Shown here piece after piece: positions 24,225 to 36,777 of a stretch of DNA of 64,000 nucleotides (position 1 is its first letter; every line of letters begins with the position of its first letter). Made by a program: the position numbers and the translations under genes. Under the pieces are notes generated by a model. It did no database searches. It saw only the letters and a list, made by a program, of their open reading frames with translations, and was not told the DNA's origin. This DNA comes from Heterocephalus glaber (taxonomy: Eukaryota > Chordata > Mammalia > Rodentia > Bathyergidae), in assembly GCF_000247695.1 (NCBI RefSeq), contig NW_004624881.1:1419223-1483222 (forward strand), written 5' to 3'.

Positions 24225-24561
24225 AAGATAAGAAATGATGAAGAAAGATCACACATCATATTTCACTGAATTATAAATTCCCTGAAAATGTGGAAGATGC
24301 AAAGTGATGACAAAGGAGAGGAACTGTCAGGAGTCTAAAGAGTACTCACAGCGCTTCCTCCTGATGAAGACACAGGATAAATATGTCAAAGAATACCATG
24401 AATATAGTACTTAAAAAAACTGAAATCTCTTACTAAATTAAAACTGACATAATTCATCACTAACCACACCTCAACTGTTTTCTAAGAGTTTCTCAGCACT
24501 AAGCTCTTTGGTTGCAAGCTTCACGTGTGTTTGTTGATTTCTTCCCTCCAGAGATATACAC

Positions 24562-25502
24562 ATGGAGAGGAGGTGGACATCTACAATGTCACCACAGTGA
24601 CTCAGTTCATCCTCATGGGGCTCTCTGACCTCCCCAAAGTGCACTACCCTCTCTTTGGGGCCTTTCTCAGCATCTACCAGGTCACCTTGGTGGGAAATGG
24701 GGCCATCCTCTTGGCCTTTGGGACTGAGGCAAAGCTGCACACTCCCATGTACTTCTTCCTGACAAATGTCCCTCTTAGACGTATTCTGCCCATCAACAAC
24801 TGTACCCAAGATGCTGCACAGCCTCTTGACTGAGGACCACAGCATTTCCTTTGTTGGGTGTGCTCTGCAGCTGTATGTCCTGGTGGCCCTAGTTGGAGTT
24901 GAAGTCTTCCTGCTGGCTGTCATGGCTTATGACCAGTACGTGGTCATCTGCTTCCCCCTTTGCTACTCTGTCATCATAACCAAGGTTCACTGTGCTCAGT
25001 GTCTGGGACCTGGGCAGCTGGGTTCCTCAATTCCACCATCCACACAATGTCCACCTTCAGCCTGTCCTTCTGCAAGTCCAACCTGGTCAACCAGTACTAC
25101 TGTGATATCCCACCAGTAGTGGCCCTGTCTTGCTCATCCACTTATGTGACTGAAATGTTTGTTTTAGTGGTAGGGAGTATCAGTGTGTTCATTTCCTTCC
25201 TGACTACCTTGATCTCCTATGTCTATATTATCTCCAGCATTCTGAAGATCCAGTCTGCAGAAGGGAAGCGCAAAGCCTTCTCCACTTGTGCCTCCACCTC
25301 CGGGTGGTCTGTTCTATGGCACAGCCATCTTCACCTACATCCAGCCCTCCTCCAGCAGACACTCCCCTGCCAGGGACAGACTCATCTCCATGCTCTATGG
25401 GATCATCAACCTATGCTCAACCTGGTCATCTACAGCCTGAGGAACATGGAGGTGAAAAAGACACTCAGTAGAGCTGTGTGTGGTGGAATGTGCTCACAGT
25501 AA
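24562..25502 (+). pseudogene. Olfactory receptor pseudogene 3, class II
   Basis: Recognisable OR blocks occur in order but in changing frames. They are NVTTVTQFILMGLSDLP (N-terminus), LHTPMYFFL (helix 2), LLDVFCPSTTVPKML (helix 3 start), MAYDQYVVICFPLCYSVI (after helix 3), NQYYCDIPPVVALSCSSTYV (second loop), ISSILKIQSAEGKRKAFSTC (helix 6 start) and LNLVIYSLRNMEV (helix 7). At least four frameshifts separate them, near 24770, 25005, 25290 and 25410. The start is uncertain: ATG 24562 is out of frame with the N-terminal block. DRY reads DQY, and the helix 7 Pro is Leu. Resemblance to OR13/OR2-type receptors is tentative. A minus-strand ORF over 24471-24923 is only a shadow. Confidence 0.88.
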
Positions 25503-25839
25503 GTGCAATATCAAAACAGAATTACTTAGTACTTTGGAATAAATTCTTAGGGAAAAACAAACCATTCTCTTGACAAGCAATAAGTACCTGAACATGTTAG
25601 AAATGTATAGACACAAGTAGATATTATGTTTGACCTAAGTATGTGTCTCTAACTCCATCTTCTGGAACCTTCAATTTTGCTATTCAAAATAATTATCTCT
25701 CTGATTTATCAAACATAATTGTTTTAAGCATGCTTATGTTTTAGTATCTTACCTATATCCATGTCTATATCATACCTATTCCTATACATACATAGAAAAA
25801 TACACATATGTGTGTGATCTATATTTATGTACTTTCACA

Positions 25840-27100
25840 ACTATTTCTCAATGTACATTTAACCATCTATCTATAAATTACTTTATACTGTATTTTTATT
25901 TTAAGTGTAACTTGACAAATTATAGTTGTAAATAATTCTGGGGTAAAATATGATGTCATGGTTTATAAATACAAAGTGTGATAATTAAATTGATATGATT
26001 AACATACCCCTCCTCCACCACCTATCATTTTGTGTATGCAGTGGGGAAAATTGAGGTTTATTGATTTTGCAAGTTTGAAATGTAAAGTACTTTATGTAAT
26101 ACATTTATTGTGCTGTGCAATACATCTTGTAGGAAGGAAAAGGAACTCACTTGTCACAGTTCAAGCTTTGTACTTTGATCATCATCTCCCCATTGCCTCC
26201 ACCCACGTGGCTCTGGTACCAACAGTCAGCTCTGTCTCGTGGCTCAATTCCTTTATGATCCTGATACAAATGAGAAAAGGCAGCCACTTATCTTTCTGTG
26301 CTCAGTTTATCTCACTTAGCATAATGATTCTCAGATCCATACATTTTGTTAGAAATGATAAAATTTCAGTTTCAGTGCTAAATGTATTCAATTCTGTATT
26401 TATAGCAAATTACTTTATCCATTCATTTGTTGAAGAACATGTAGTTTGATTCCATTACTTTACTTGTGTGTACAGGGCACAAATGAGTATGGGGGAGCAG
26501 ATATTTTTAACATATTGACTTCAGATTCTTTAATTAATACCTAGGTGTGGGATTCAGGATCATATGATATTTCAATTTTTGAATGTGGAAGAAACTTCAT
26601 ACATATTTGTATAAAGGCTATGCTAGCTTGCAGTCTCACAAGTGATCTACAAATATTCCTTTTTCTTCATTTCCTTGACCAGAGTTGCTTTTATATTTTT
26701 ATTTATTTATGCATACTTATTTCTCATTGACCAGTAATTGTTGAATATTTGGATAACTCCTTTGGATAACTGCCAGTAGAGAAAGTGAGGGGATTACTCA
26801 TTGTAGTTTTAATTTCACTTCCCTAATGATTACTCATGTTGAGCATATTTCAAATCTATTTGGTAGATCTATGGGTTTTTTAGAATATTTTAGATGTATG
26901 AATGTAAAATAGATTTGTTCTAATCTGTAGATTGTCTCTTGACACTTTGATAGGAATTGTTTAGAATCTGTAGTTTGTTCTGGTGTCATGAAAAATTTAT
27001 CTATTTTAATTTGTCCAAAACATGAAAACAGAATACCTTCCCATTCATTTGTGTATTTTTCAGATTTGTTCATTGCTTTTGTAATTTGCTATATGTAAAT
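25840..27100 (-). mobile_element. Old LINE-1 fragment, antisense
   Basis: Landmarks on the plus strand are CACCTATCATTTTGTGTATG, ATCATCTCCCCATTGCCTCC, TTATCTCACTTAGCATAATG, CCATTCATTTGTTGAAGAA, CTAGGTGTGGGATTCAGGAT and CTAATGATTACTCATGTTG. This is the antisense 3' region of an old mammalian L1. It is strongly diverged. Confidence 0.75.
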
Positions 27101-27244
27101 ATTTTTGTTTCATGATGAAGTTAATTCTTCTATTTTTTAATATTTACTATACATGCAATTGGTTTCTTATTTCCTTTACAAATTTTTGATAGCTAAAAAT
27201 AATATCTTGTATGTTTTGCAATTATAATAAAATGAAATCGGAAT

Positions 27245-28300
27245 TGCACAGCAAGAGCAATGTTAGAAATTATATAAATGGATATAGGTTGTTCAACACA
27301 CTTTTGAATAAACAGTGCCCATTGAGGAATTCATAGAAAAATTGCGAAATTTTTGAAGTAAATGAAAATAGAAACACAGCATACTAAAACCGGTGAGGTA
27401 TAGCAAAAGCAGTACTAAGAAAGAAAATTATAGCAATGTTTGCCTACAGAAAAAAATTGAAAGGTTTAAAATAAACAACCTAATGATGCATTTCAAGGTC
27501 ATGGAAAAGCAAAAACAAACTATACTCAAATTGAGGAGAAAGTAAATAACCCCATAAAACCATAGGAAAAATAATTGAAATAGAGTTTAAAATAAAAATG
27601 CAAAGAATCTATAAAAAAGATTGGCTTCTTTGAAAAGTTGAAATTGGTGAAACTTTAGTTTGAGGTGAAACAGAGAGAAAAAGAGAGAGAGAGGGAGAGA
27701 GAGAGAGAGAAAAGAGACAGAGAACCTAAATAAGTAAAAGTAGAATTGCAAAAGGAAATGAAACTGATAACAGACAATTCAAAGGATAATTATTAATAAT
27801 AAGAAAACCATTAGTTTATCAAATCATAAAATAGAAAGTAAACTGATAAATTTCTGAACATATATCACTTAACAAAACTAACCCAAGAGGATATGGAAAA
27901 TCTAAATAGACCAATAAGAATTAATGAGATTGAATCAGTAATAAAATGTCTCCCAACAATGATTTACTTCTATATTTTACCAAATAGTTAAATAATTAAC
28001 CCCAATGTTTCATACACTGTTCTATAAAATGAAAATGTAGGGAACACTTCCAAATTCATTTTATAAGATCAACATTACCCCGCTGCCAAACATGCGAAGG
28101 AAACAACAAAAATAACCTATATAGACCAATGGCCCTGATGACCATAGATGAAAAATCCTCAATAAATTACTTACAAATCCAGGTAACCAAGACATTAAAA
28201 AGATCCCACAACATGATCAAACAGTTTAATTCCAGGGAGGCAAGGAAGGCTCACTATAAGAAGAGCAATAAATTCTATCATATGCATTAAATATGCCTAA
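27245..28300 (+). mobile_element. LINE-1 ORF2 fragment, sense
   Basis: Segments such as AGACAGAGAACCTAAATAAG, GACCAATAAGAATTAATGAG, CAGTAATAAAATGTCTCCCA, ATATAGACCAATGGCCCTGA and AATTCCAGGGAGGCAAGG follow the ORF2 reverse transcriptase order. Many indels and stops. Head-to-head with the antisense L1 at 25840-27100. Confidence 0.75.
27671..27722. repeat. (GA)n purine microsatellite
   Basis: An imperfect GA-rich run within the L1 ORF2 fragment, at a site where L1 itself is purine-rich. Confidence 0.9.
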
Positions 28301-30555
28301 ATATATTACTTTATAGATTTTAAGAAGCTAAGACTACTTGAAATTATACTTAGCATATGTTATAAATATTCTAATTTAATTAGAAACAACATAGATATTT
28401 TACTTTTATCACATAATTTATTTATAACTATCTCATTCTTATGCACCCAATTTATTTCTAATAATTATCCACAAAATCGGAGACATCAGATTAATACAAA
28501 TCAATGTCTGTACCCAATTCTTTTACAAAAAGAAAAAATCTAAAAATTGCTGCAGTTAAGCTATGAAAAGCAATTATATTGAATCTCAAACACCTAAAAT
28601 ACAATCGTGATTGACTAGCAACTCAAACATATGGTGAGTTTGGATGAAACATTTATTTTACTTTTTAAAGAAATGCAAATTCAATTGTTTGTCCAGGATT
28701 TGCCTTGTTATTATGCAGCTAGTTAGCCATTGGTGGGCCTGAGGCATAATGAGAGTCCATAATAGTGGTCCTGTCCAATACAACACTCAGTTCAGAATAA
28801 ACCACAGACTCAGCCAATATGAAAGGAGGGCCAAGCCACAACAGCTCATCAACATTCACCCTAAGAGGCTGTGTGGCTGTGAGCTAGGCAATTGGGGCTG
28901 GGCAAAGTCATCAAACCAACTAGGTGGAATGTGTCAAAGTCATAACAACCCAGAAAATGTGCAGAACACAAGATCCAAATGATTCTATTGGTCCCGAGCA
29001 CTGTACACAAAGCCACTCTGAAAAGTGTTACTTTCAGCCCTTCATTTACACCTGGCAGGAAGCCTAGTAAGCCTTTCCTCAGGGCAGTTTAAAACTGGTG
29101 CCAGGCCAAGTAAGCTTTGGATAGAACAGCTATCCTTATCTGCAAAGGAGAAAGCAGTCCAAGAATTTCAGACACCAGTGACCCTTTTCTTTTATCCTAG
29201 GGGCTGCTATGAGTCCAGCCCTGGCCTGCTCTCACACTTCTCTGCCTCCAGTGAATGTGCAGCTTCGCTACGTTTTCTGTGAAAAGGGTCAGGGCTGGCA
29301 GTGGAAGTTTCCCTCTTAGCATGAAGAAGATGGAGAAATGACTTCAGCATTCCTTATTTTCAAAGGTTCATTTTAACCTCTCAGTATTAAAGCAGTATGG
29401 GAGCAAAAAGGAAAATAAAACTAAGAAAAGGCTTTAAATCATGAAATAAGATTACAGAATCAATTCCAAATATTTTATAAAATCATTCAGAATAAATAGA
29501 AGACTGTGAGAATTCAATTTGAACCCCAAATTTAAAAGAAAAACATCAAGAGAAAAAGTGCAAAGTTTGGAGGTAGATGAGAAAGGACTGATCAAATGTA
29601 GCCACCAGGTTCCCTCCATGGAACTGGGTCCTAGAGAGCACAGAAAGGAGAAATTATGGGATTCAGTTCTGTGGCAGGTATTTAATATCCACCTTTCAGT
29701 GGCAAATCAGGAAGTGTTTTCTGGCAGAGACAGATTTTCCAATATGTGCTTCTCAGTAAGTGATATGTCAACCTTCCATGCCCCCACCTTACTTCTGGTT
29801 CAATACTAGAGTTAGGTTAAGAGTTTTCCTGTAAGAGTAGCAGAAAGTGAAAGGGAGATTTAAAAAGGAAGTACCTGGCCTTCCAGTTTTCTTGAAAGTA
29901 GAAACATTTTGATATGTCAGTAAAATTCCCAGAAATGTCCACAACTCATTCATTTTTGAGGACCACATATCTAAGAAGAACAACCCCACAATCCCTGGAC
30001 CTGAATGTCTCAGCCTAGGAACTTTCCTGAGGGTATAATATTTAGCATTCTCCTGGAGATTACTGGCTTTTTAAAATTATCTGTTTATTTTATTAAATTA
30101 AATTTTTACAGTAAAAAGAATAATTTAACATTATTTTTAACATAACAACATTCACTTTTATTCATTCATGTTAAGCCTCTTAAAGTAATACCCATTGCAT
30201 TTATGTGCATGTTAATATAAATGACGAAATTAATCTATTTTAGTGCATACTGAATATTCTGGAGTGTTTAAGCATGTCAACACAGCCTCCTGATAATTTT
30301 AATAGAATACTTTGAAATTTTTGACCCATTACTATTCCAATGTCATACTTTTAGCTGTCAAGTGTGCAAGATGAAGAGGAATTTTATTTAGACAGGGACT
30401 GAAATGGGAAGACAAATATAGTACATATACACTGCAAATATACTGGGTTCTGAGTTGGCTGTGACCTCCAAGGCTATCATCATGTGTGGTATATTAAACT
30501 GCATTATTACAATAAATAGCTAATTAATTCTGCATCAATGGGTCATGTAGTGTGT
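28301..30555. other. Intergenic DNA, nothing recognised
   Basis: No OR, retroviral or SINE signature. ORFs of up to 96 codons have no recognisable features. Confidence 0.4.
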
Positions 30556-30559
30556 CAGC

Positions 30560-31175
30560 CTGTAAGAGACTGTACATTTTAACTGAAGTTGCCAAAATAA
30601 TATGGACAGTACAGTTGGGGCCACAAGACTGTTCCTCTCCACTTGCTGCTGGACTACTCTCCTCCATTCTCCTAAGCATGGGCAATGCCCCAGGAAAAAA
30701 ACCCAGCCTTTGTCCTAAGGCTAACTACCGGGAGGCAGAGGTTAGTAAAAGGAGCCCCAAGCCTGCCCTAAAAAATTCCAACATCCCAAGCCAGAATGCA
30801 TGTGTACCAGATACTCCTGCATGACCTAAAATAACCTTTCTTCACCTGGAGCTCATTGAAGGTTCAAGATTATGGGCTGCATGTCATACATACAGCTAAC
30901 ATAACTCAGTGCCCTATCAATCACATTGTCAATCATGCTTTGGAACACCCAATGGGAGGGCCCCTAGGTGTGGTGCAACTTTTAAATTCCTAAACCCAGG
31001 ATCCTTGGTAATTGTGCCCTTTTCCTTTTGCTGACATGAGCTGGCTCACTCTGAGCATACTGTCACCTAATTAAACTTTGCTGTTTCTTTACCATCACAT
31101 GAAACATCCAGTTCTTTGTTGTGCACAATAAACTAGGAATAGACCTGGGATGCCATTACCCATGGTAATATCTTG
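30560..31175 (+). mobile_element. Possible LTR-like sequence
   Basis: The block contains CAATCACATTGTCAATCATG (CCAAT-like context), a TTTAAATTCC region, CACCTAATTAAACTTTGCTG (ATTAAA signal) and, at its end, ATATCTTGGTGAGCCAGGAG, which could be degenerate primer-site sequence. The order suggests U3-R-U5. No TG/CA ends or target duplication were identified, so this is a weak call. Confidence 0.3.
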
Positions 31176-31549
31176 GTGAGCCAGGAGGTGAGATCACTTT
31201 TGGGGATATTTAGTATTTATTCTCTTCTCTTTCCTAATTTTAGATGCTGCCACAGTCAAAATACCTTGCATACATCACTCAAGTTTATGTTTGTGCAAAC
31301 TCTTTACTGCTATGAACCCCTGCAGCTTGGGGATTTCTTTTCAGTAGCTACAGTGTCCTAAGATGCTGAAACAAGTAAGTGCCTGAGCAAAGTTTCTGAC
31401 ACAACCAGCATGGTAAACCCCAGACCTGAAACACAGTGGAGAGAAGCCAGTCTCCAGATCACACCAGAGAAAACAATCTGCAAACTCCATATACACTTGT
31501 GGATCCTAGACACTTTAGCCTGAGGGAGGTTCTCTACACTGCTCTTTTG

Positions 31550-31602
31550 ATCTCTCTCTCTGTCTCTCTCTCTCCCTCTCTCCCTCCCTCCCTCTCTCTA
31601 TC
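31550..31602. repeat. (CT)n microsatellite
   Basis: Imperfect CT/CCCT pyrimidine repeat directly before a B1 SINE. Confidence 0.95.
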
Positions 31603-31630
31603 TGGCCATCACTCAAAACTGAAAGACATA

Positions 31631-31785
31631 TGCTAGTCATGGTGGCACACACCTATAATCCCAGCACTTGGGAGGCTGAGGCAGAAGGATCACTGCAAGC
31701 TTGAGGCCAGCTTGGGATGCATAGTGAGTTCAGGGCCAGTCTGAGCTACAAAGGGAGACCTTGCCAAAAATAAAATAACCCTGAA
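31631..31785 (+). repeat. B1-type (7SL-derived) SINE
   Basis: CATGGTGGCACACACCTATA, then ATCCCAGCACTTGGGAGGCT, GAGGCAGAAGGATCACTG, GAGGCCAGCTTGGG and AAGGGAGACCTTGCC, followed by an A-rich tail. These are the diagnostic 7SL/B1 blocks in order. Confidence 0.95.
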
Positions 31786-34700
31786 GGGCACAAGGTCAGT
31801 TTGTCTGATGCCTTATTTGCCCTTTTTGGGTGGCTAGGTGTCTTAACCTGTGTAGACTCAGGGGTCATTCAGGTGATAACTGACCTTATCCATGGGACCT
31901 GGTGAAGTCTATGGACTCAAACTGAGAAGAAGCCCATGGATTTACTTTTCTCCCTCCTCTCTCCCCTAAGAAAGTCCTAATCCCTTTCTTGTCCCTTCTC
32001 TCTTAGTCTTCCATCTCTCAGAAACCTCAAATCCTTTATTTTTTTATATTAATTATCAGGGAGAGTCATGAAGCTGGAAGCTGAGAGCTGGGGGGAGTTT
32101 TCTTATGACCCCATGAATTTTTCTTCATGTGTCCCACCATGTGGGAGGGAGGATGGAAAGCACATGGCTGCTGTTTTCAGTGGGTAAGAAAGACCCACAG
32201 GCCTGGGAAGGGGAAGTTGTTTTCACCTGTCTGACATGACTTTCTTTGGTCCTACAGTCACCTGTCAAACCCTGCAGATATTGTTTTCTCTAGAGTATCC
32301 TGGGGTTGCTTCTCTAATGCTAGCTGTATTCCTTCCTCTAACATATTTGGTTCTAGTGTTCTTATGATAATTTTGGCCTCAAATGTATCTCCATATATAA
32401 ACTGAAATCTCCATATGTAAACTGGAATATTATGGACCCCTACAGAGAGTCCCAATCTTCTGCTCAGTGCAACAATGCATGGCAAGAAGAAAGACTTAGA
32501 AATAGAATTAAAGAGATAGACGGGGTACTAGGAAGGCCAATGCTTGAGCAAGCAAAGGCCCTGAAAACCATAACCACTGTCATTTATTGGAGACACAATC
32601 ATTGTTAGGTTAGGGTAAAGGGACAACATGTAGTTGCTAGGGATAAATTACTTATGCAGGCAAAGTTTATAAGAGAAGAGACAAAGCATTATTGGGTTCA
32701 GAACAGATCAGATATAGGTTGTGGTTAGAAATTGACCTTGTCTTCTCAGTTAAGAAGGTTTTAATTTTGGAAATGGAATTTGGGTGCAAGTTACCCTGAC
32801 CTGAGCAGCCATGTGAATACCCAAAGCTTCTTGGACCATTTCTCTGGCCTCTTCTATGGCCCTTGGTAGTGTAAGGGGTTGGTACTGACCCTTTCACCAT
32901 CTGCAATGCTCCTATGAATCACATAGGCCTTGGCCAGATTCACTACTTAAAACAAGCCAATTGTGGGGTTAACTCTTTACAGTCTGCACATTTCACACCC
33001 TGCTTTGGGCCTAATCAACAGAGTGGCCTCCCATACTGGAATTTGATCTGTAGCTGCTCAGTGAAATCTCCCTGTGAAGTTTTATCTGCCAGAAAACTCC
33101 TATCCTTTTACGATATGGGTTAGCAGGGATGCAAGGTAGTTGCTTGGGCCTCTGGGTTAGGTTACTAAATCAGAACTGCCTGCTGGAGGCAATGGTCTGG
33201 ATACAAGCTAGCATCTTCCCCTGAGGTTGTCTACCCACAGAGGACTCTGCTGGGCTCTGTCAGTGAGTAACTTTGGCAACAGATTTTCCCAGTAATTGGG
33301 ATACAAAGCCTGCTGCTTTGTTCTGGTGGACACCCTTCTCCAGACGTTTCCTGAGGTGGCTTGGTTTCTCCACATGCTGTAACTCACCAAACACCTGGCA
33401 TCCTAGTGAGACATTTTATTAAGACCACTGCATGAGCAGAGGGTCTCTTGCAGAAGCAGAAGATCTGACAAGAGCTTTATGTTATTTACTATGCAGCTTC
33501 CCAGAACCCAGATGCCAGTGGGTTAAGCCTCCACTTTGGATGCCCCAGAGACTTGTTAGTGATAATGGTGCCACAATTAAAATCTTGGCATTAAGTAAAG
33601 TCAATTACAGGCACTCCTCTTTGGCTAGGCCCTCAGGAAGAGAACTTGTGAAAGCCCTGGGGCTTCTAACTCATTTCTCCCAGGGAATGTGGACTGCCAT
33701 GAAACCCCCAGCTCCTCAAAGGGCAAGTTGGCAATGGTGAGGTAAAGGAGAAACTTTGACAAAATGTTTCAGTTTTCTCCCGAGACGACAGTCAGGCAGC
33801 TCTCCTACACTATGCTGGAATCCTTCCCTTATTATTGAGCACTTTTTGTCTGTGTCCGGGAGCTGGGAGACAATGCTCAGTATTCTGAAGTAGAAAAGCA
33901 TAATGAGGCCCCCATGGGCATGAATGAGTTCATTTAACTCTCAGCTTTCAGCTGAGCTTCTCAGGTGCACTGAGCACTAAGGTAGGTGCTGACCATCTCA
34001 GAGTAGCTTATTCGCCTGATGTGAATGCTGGCTCTGGTGTCTGAAAGGCGTAGCTCCAGATTCTCAATTCACCTACTCTCCAGTATTTTGATTATATTAC
34101 AGCATTTATAGCAAAATTATCACTGCACCAAAAAAAATTGAGTATTTGATTGGGTGTGAAAACACACGTAGTTCAATTCTTTTAATTCACAAGAATTTAT
34201 ATAATTACTTAAAATTTGTAATAAGTTGTTTGTTTAAAAACCCTGATAACTAAGATCAGAATATCCCCATGCACAAAAATCAATACACGGTAACAATTTG
34301 GTAAAACACTATGTAGATTCCATGAAAACGCAGAAATCCCTGCATTGATGCAACTGATTTCTTTCAGTTAAGGGATTTACATGGCAGCTTTCATGGAAGG
34401 AAAATATTGATTATCATGGAGAATTTCTAGGATAAGACAAGTTTTATCAGCCATCTCTCTTTCCTGATTCTTCAACAAATGTACTGGGCCTAATTACTTT
34501 TACTAGTTTTTATTTAGTACCCCACCTTCCCAACTGCTTGAACATATTTCTTGTTATTTTTTTACTGACATGTAAAATTATGTCAAACAACACAGCAAAA
34601 AGAGAAAGGATCCCTGAAGATTAAGTTAATTTTTGAGGAGCAAAGGTCTGGAATGGAAATATGTGTGCAAGAAGGCTGCAGTTTGTATTCAAGGAGGTTG

Positions 34701-35090
34701 AAACAGGGGACTGTTAGCCCAAAGGAGAGAATCTTCACTGAAGCCACTGGGTACCAGGCTCATTGTGTTGAAGTCCCAGGCAGGGCTGGCCTCAGCTGCC
34801 TGGTGAGGTCCCCTTGGTGGCCCAGGGCACCTCGGCTCAATTGGCCCTGCCTTAAGCAATGTCCCAGATGGACTTTGTGGTGGGCATGGCACAGCCCTGT
34901 GAGGCAGGCAGAGCACAGGTTGCAGGAACAAGAAGAAACTCCCTGTGGGGCTCATGCCCTGCAAAGTTAGTTTTTGAGAAAGTACCAGCTTCAGTGCCAG
35001 GGCATAAATTACTCTCTTTGCTTTGTTCAGGTCCTGAGAATTGAGTCCAAACCCTTTCATGGAACTCCACCCATAGAGCTTTTTCATTCT
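31786..35090. other. Mostly unclassified intergenic DNA
   Basis: At 32258-32660 the minus strand shows CCAATAAATGACAGTGGTT followed by GCTCAAGCATTGGCC and a TCTTTCTTCTTGCC run. This resembles an LTR polyadenylation and U5 region but lacks a defined boundary. ORFs at 33432-33740 (+) and 34653-34970 (+) show no recognisable domain. I see nothing else that I can support. Confidence 0.3.
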
Positions 35091-35094
35091 TTAA

Positions 35095-35205
35095 ATTTTT
35101 GAGACAGGGTCACACTAAGCTGCTCAGTTGTGCAGTTTGGACTCAACCTTGAAATTTTCTGCCTCAGCCTCCCCGTTACAAGTGTGCACTACCATGCCTG
35201 CCTGA
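35095..35205 (-). repeat. B1-like SINE fragment, minus strand
   Basis: TTTTTGAGACAGGGTCACAC, TTCTGCCTCAGCCTCCCC, ACAAGTGTGCACTACCATGC. Antisense 7SL-type blocks in the right order, diverged and shortened. Confidence 0.8.
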
Positions 35206-35676
35206 TTTCTCCCTTTTTAACCTCCCAGCTATAATTTTGTCTGGGATGAAAAAGAAAGATTTTTATTTTGATATTGGCCTCTTTCACAACTGTATCACTC
35301 TATTATGTATGACAAAATATTCTAAGCATAAATCTATTGTATGCATCTTCAACCAATGAAAAGCTCTTAAATTATTTTACATAGAAAATAATGGAAATTG
35401 GATTTATAATTTTTTAAGGTAAATATCAATTGGCCAAATAACCTGTCAACTTTAAAGACAGCTTACTTTTATCTTATCATCAAACTTAAATTAATTCACT
35501 CTTAAGCCTTGTGAATTAAAAAAATTATATTTGGGCTAATAACATGAGTGTCCAATTAGCTATAAACCAACTTAGTAGAACTTTTAGAGGAAAATATATT
35601 CCTAAACGTTAACACAGAGAATCATACATATCAATGTAAATTTATGCTACCAAACTTTAAGGTTTCATTTACAAGT

Positions 35677-35776
35677 GTTTTTTTGCTTTGTTTTTTTGTT
35701 TTTTGTACCGGGGATCAAACTTCAGTCCTTGAGCTTGTGCAGCAGGTGGCAAAACCACTGAGCTAAATCTCCAACC
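35677..35776 (-). repeat. ID-like tRNA-derived SINE, minus strand
   Basis: A T-rich start, GTACCGGGGATCAAAC (antisense B box), GTGCAGCAGGTGGC and CCACTGAGCTAAATCTCC (antisense A box). Target duplication TTCATTTACAAGT at 35664-35676 and 35777-35789. It shares the GCAGCAGG diagnostic with the copy at 21741. Confidence 0.93.
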
Positions 35777-35789
35777 TTCATTTACAAGT

Positions 35790-36777
35790 TTTATGTAAGC
35801 ACTGAGCCTGGTGATTTTTACCACCTAATGCTTCAAGTTTGGTTACCTTTGAGTATTTGTATAACTGCTTTTTTAACTGAAAGCCCTGATCGAGCTAGAA
35901 GTCTATAAGAACAAAAAATAAAAATAAGAAATAAAATTGATGTGAGCTCATTTTCAAAAATGAAGGAGCTGCAGGTACTTGAACCCATTGTGAAAACAGA
36001 TCAACAGGCAGACAGATAAAATATAAAGAATCCATAAAACAATTACATTAAATCAGAGTGCAATTTTAGATGAATTGGCCAGGTTGAGTCATAATCCTTA
36101 GTTTTAGGTTTATAACTATAGACTGCTCCATTAGAATTTTCCCTAGAGGTATCAATTAGCCCTCTTTTTCCATAAGTCATGACAGTATTTCCTTTAATAC
36201 TTTAAGGTACTCTGACTATTTTGTTGTTGTTGGTTAACATTATAGACAACCAATTAGAATCAGAAGGGGGGAAGAGTGAAGGGATGTAGAATACTAGATG
36301 GGGTATTTCTTCACTATTCTCCCTTACTCTAAAAACAATTCTGAGACCATGTCTCCTTCTTTACTCTTCTATACTTTATGCTTGGAGAAAAATCATCCTT
36401 TAGAAATCCTCCATTTAAATTGTCCCAAGTGTGTAAAATATAACCTGTAGGTGATGTTTTTGGGACATGGAGTTACTCATAATCATTTAGGATGTACTGC
36501 ATGGCATTAAGATCTCTCTTGTGTACTTTTGGAAAAAATGAGGAGAGAATCAAATAAAAAACAGAGAGCAAAGATGAGATCCTATTTAGATGCTGAAGGC
36601 TGATTACCCATGCCCCACGCCTGGTCCTGGGGTTTCACCTCATGTGCAACCTGTTCTGCCTCCCAGAGCCAGAACTGCCTGGGTTTAGTGTGCTGCTCTT
36701 CCATGTCACCCCAGGGTCCAAGCCACCTGCACTGGATAGCTCTGCCCTGATTTGTCAGGACACCCCACTAGTCGTGC
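35790..36777. other. Sequence downstream of the CREBBP retrocopy
   Basis: The part 36590-36777 is GC-richer and may still be 3' UTR of the retrocopy, since it is contiguous with it. Below 36590 I recognise nothing. I found no clear poly-A tract (poly-T on this strand) that would mark the 3' end. Confidence 0.35.

Noticed and set aside
24471..24923. 150-codon minus-strand ORF
   Set aside because: It lies antisense over the helix 1-3 part of OR pseudogene 3 and has no protein features of its own. It is a shadow frame.
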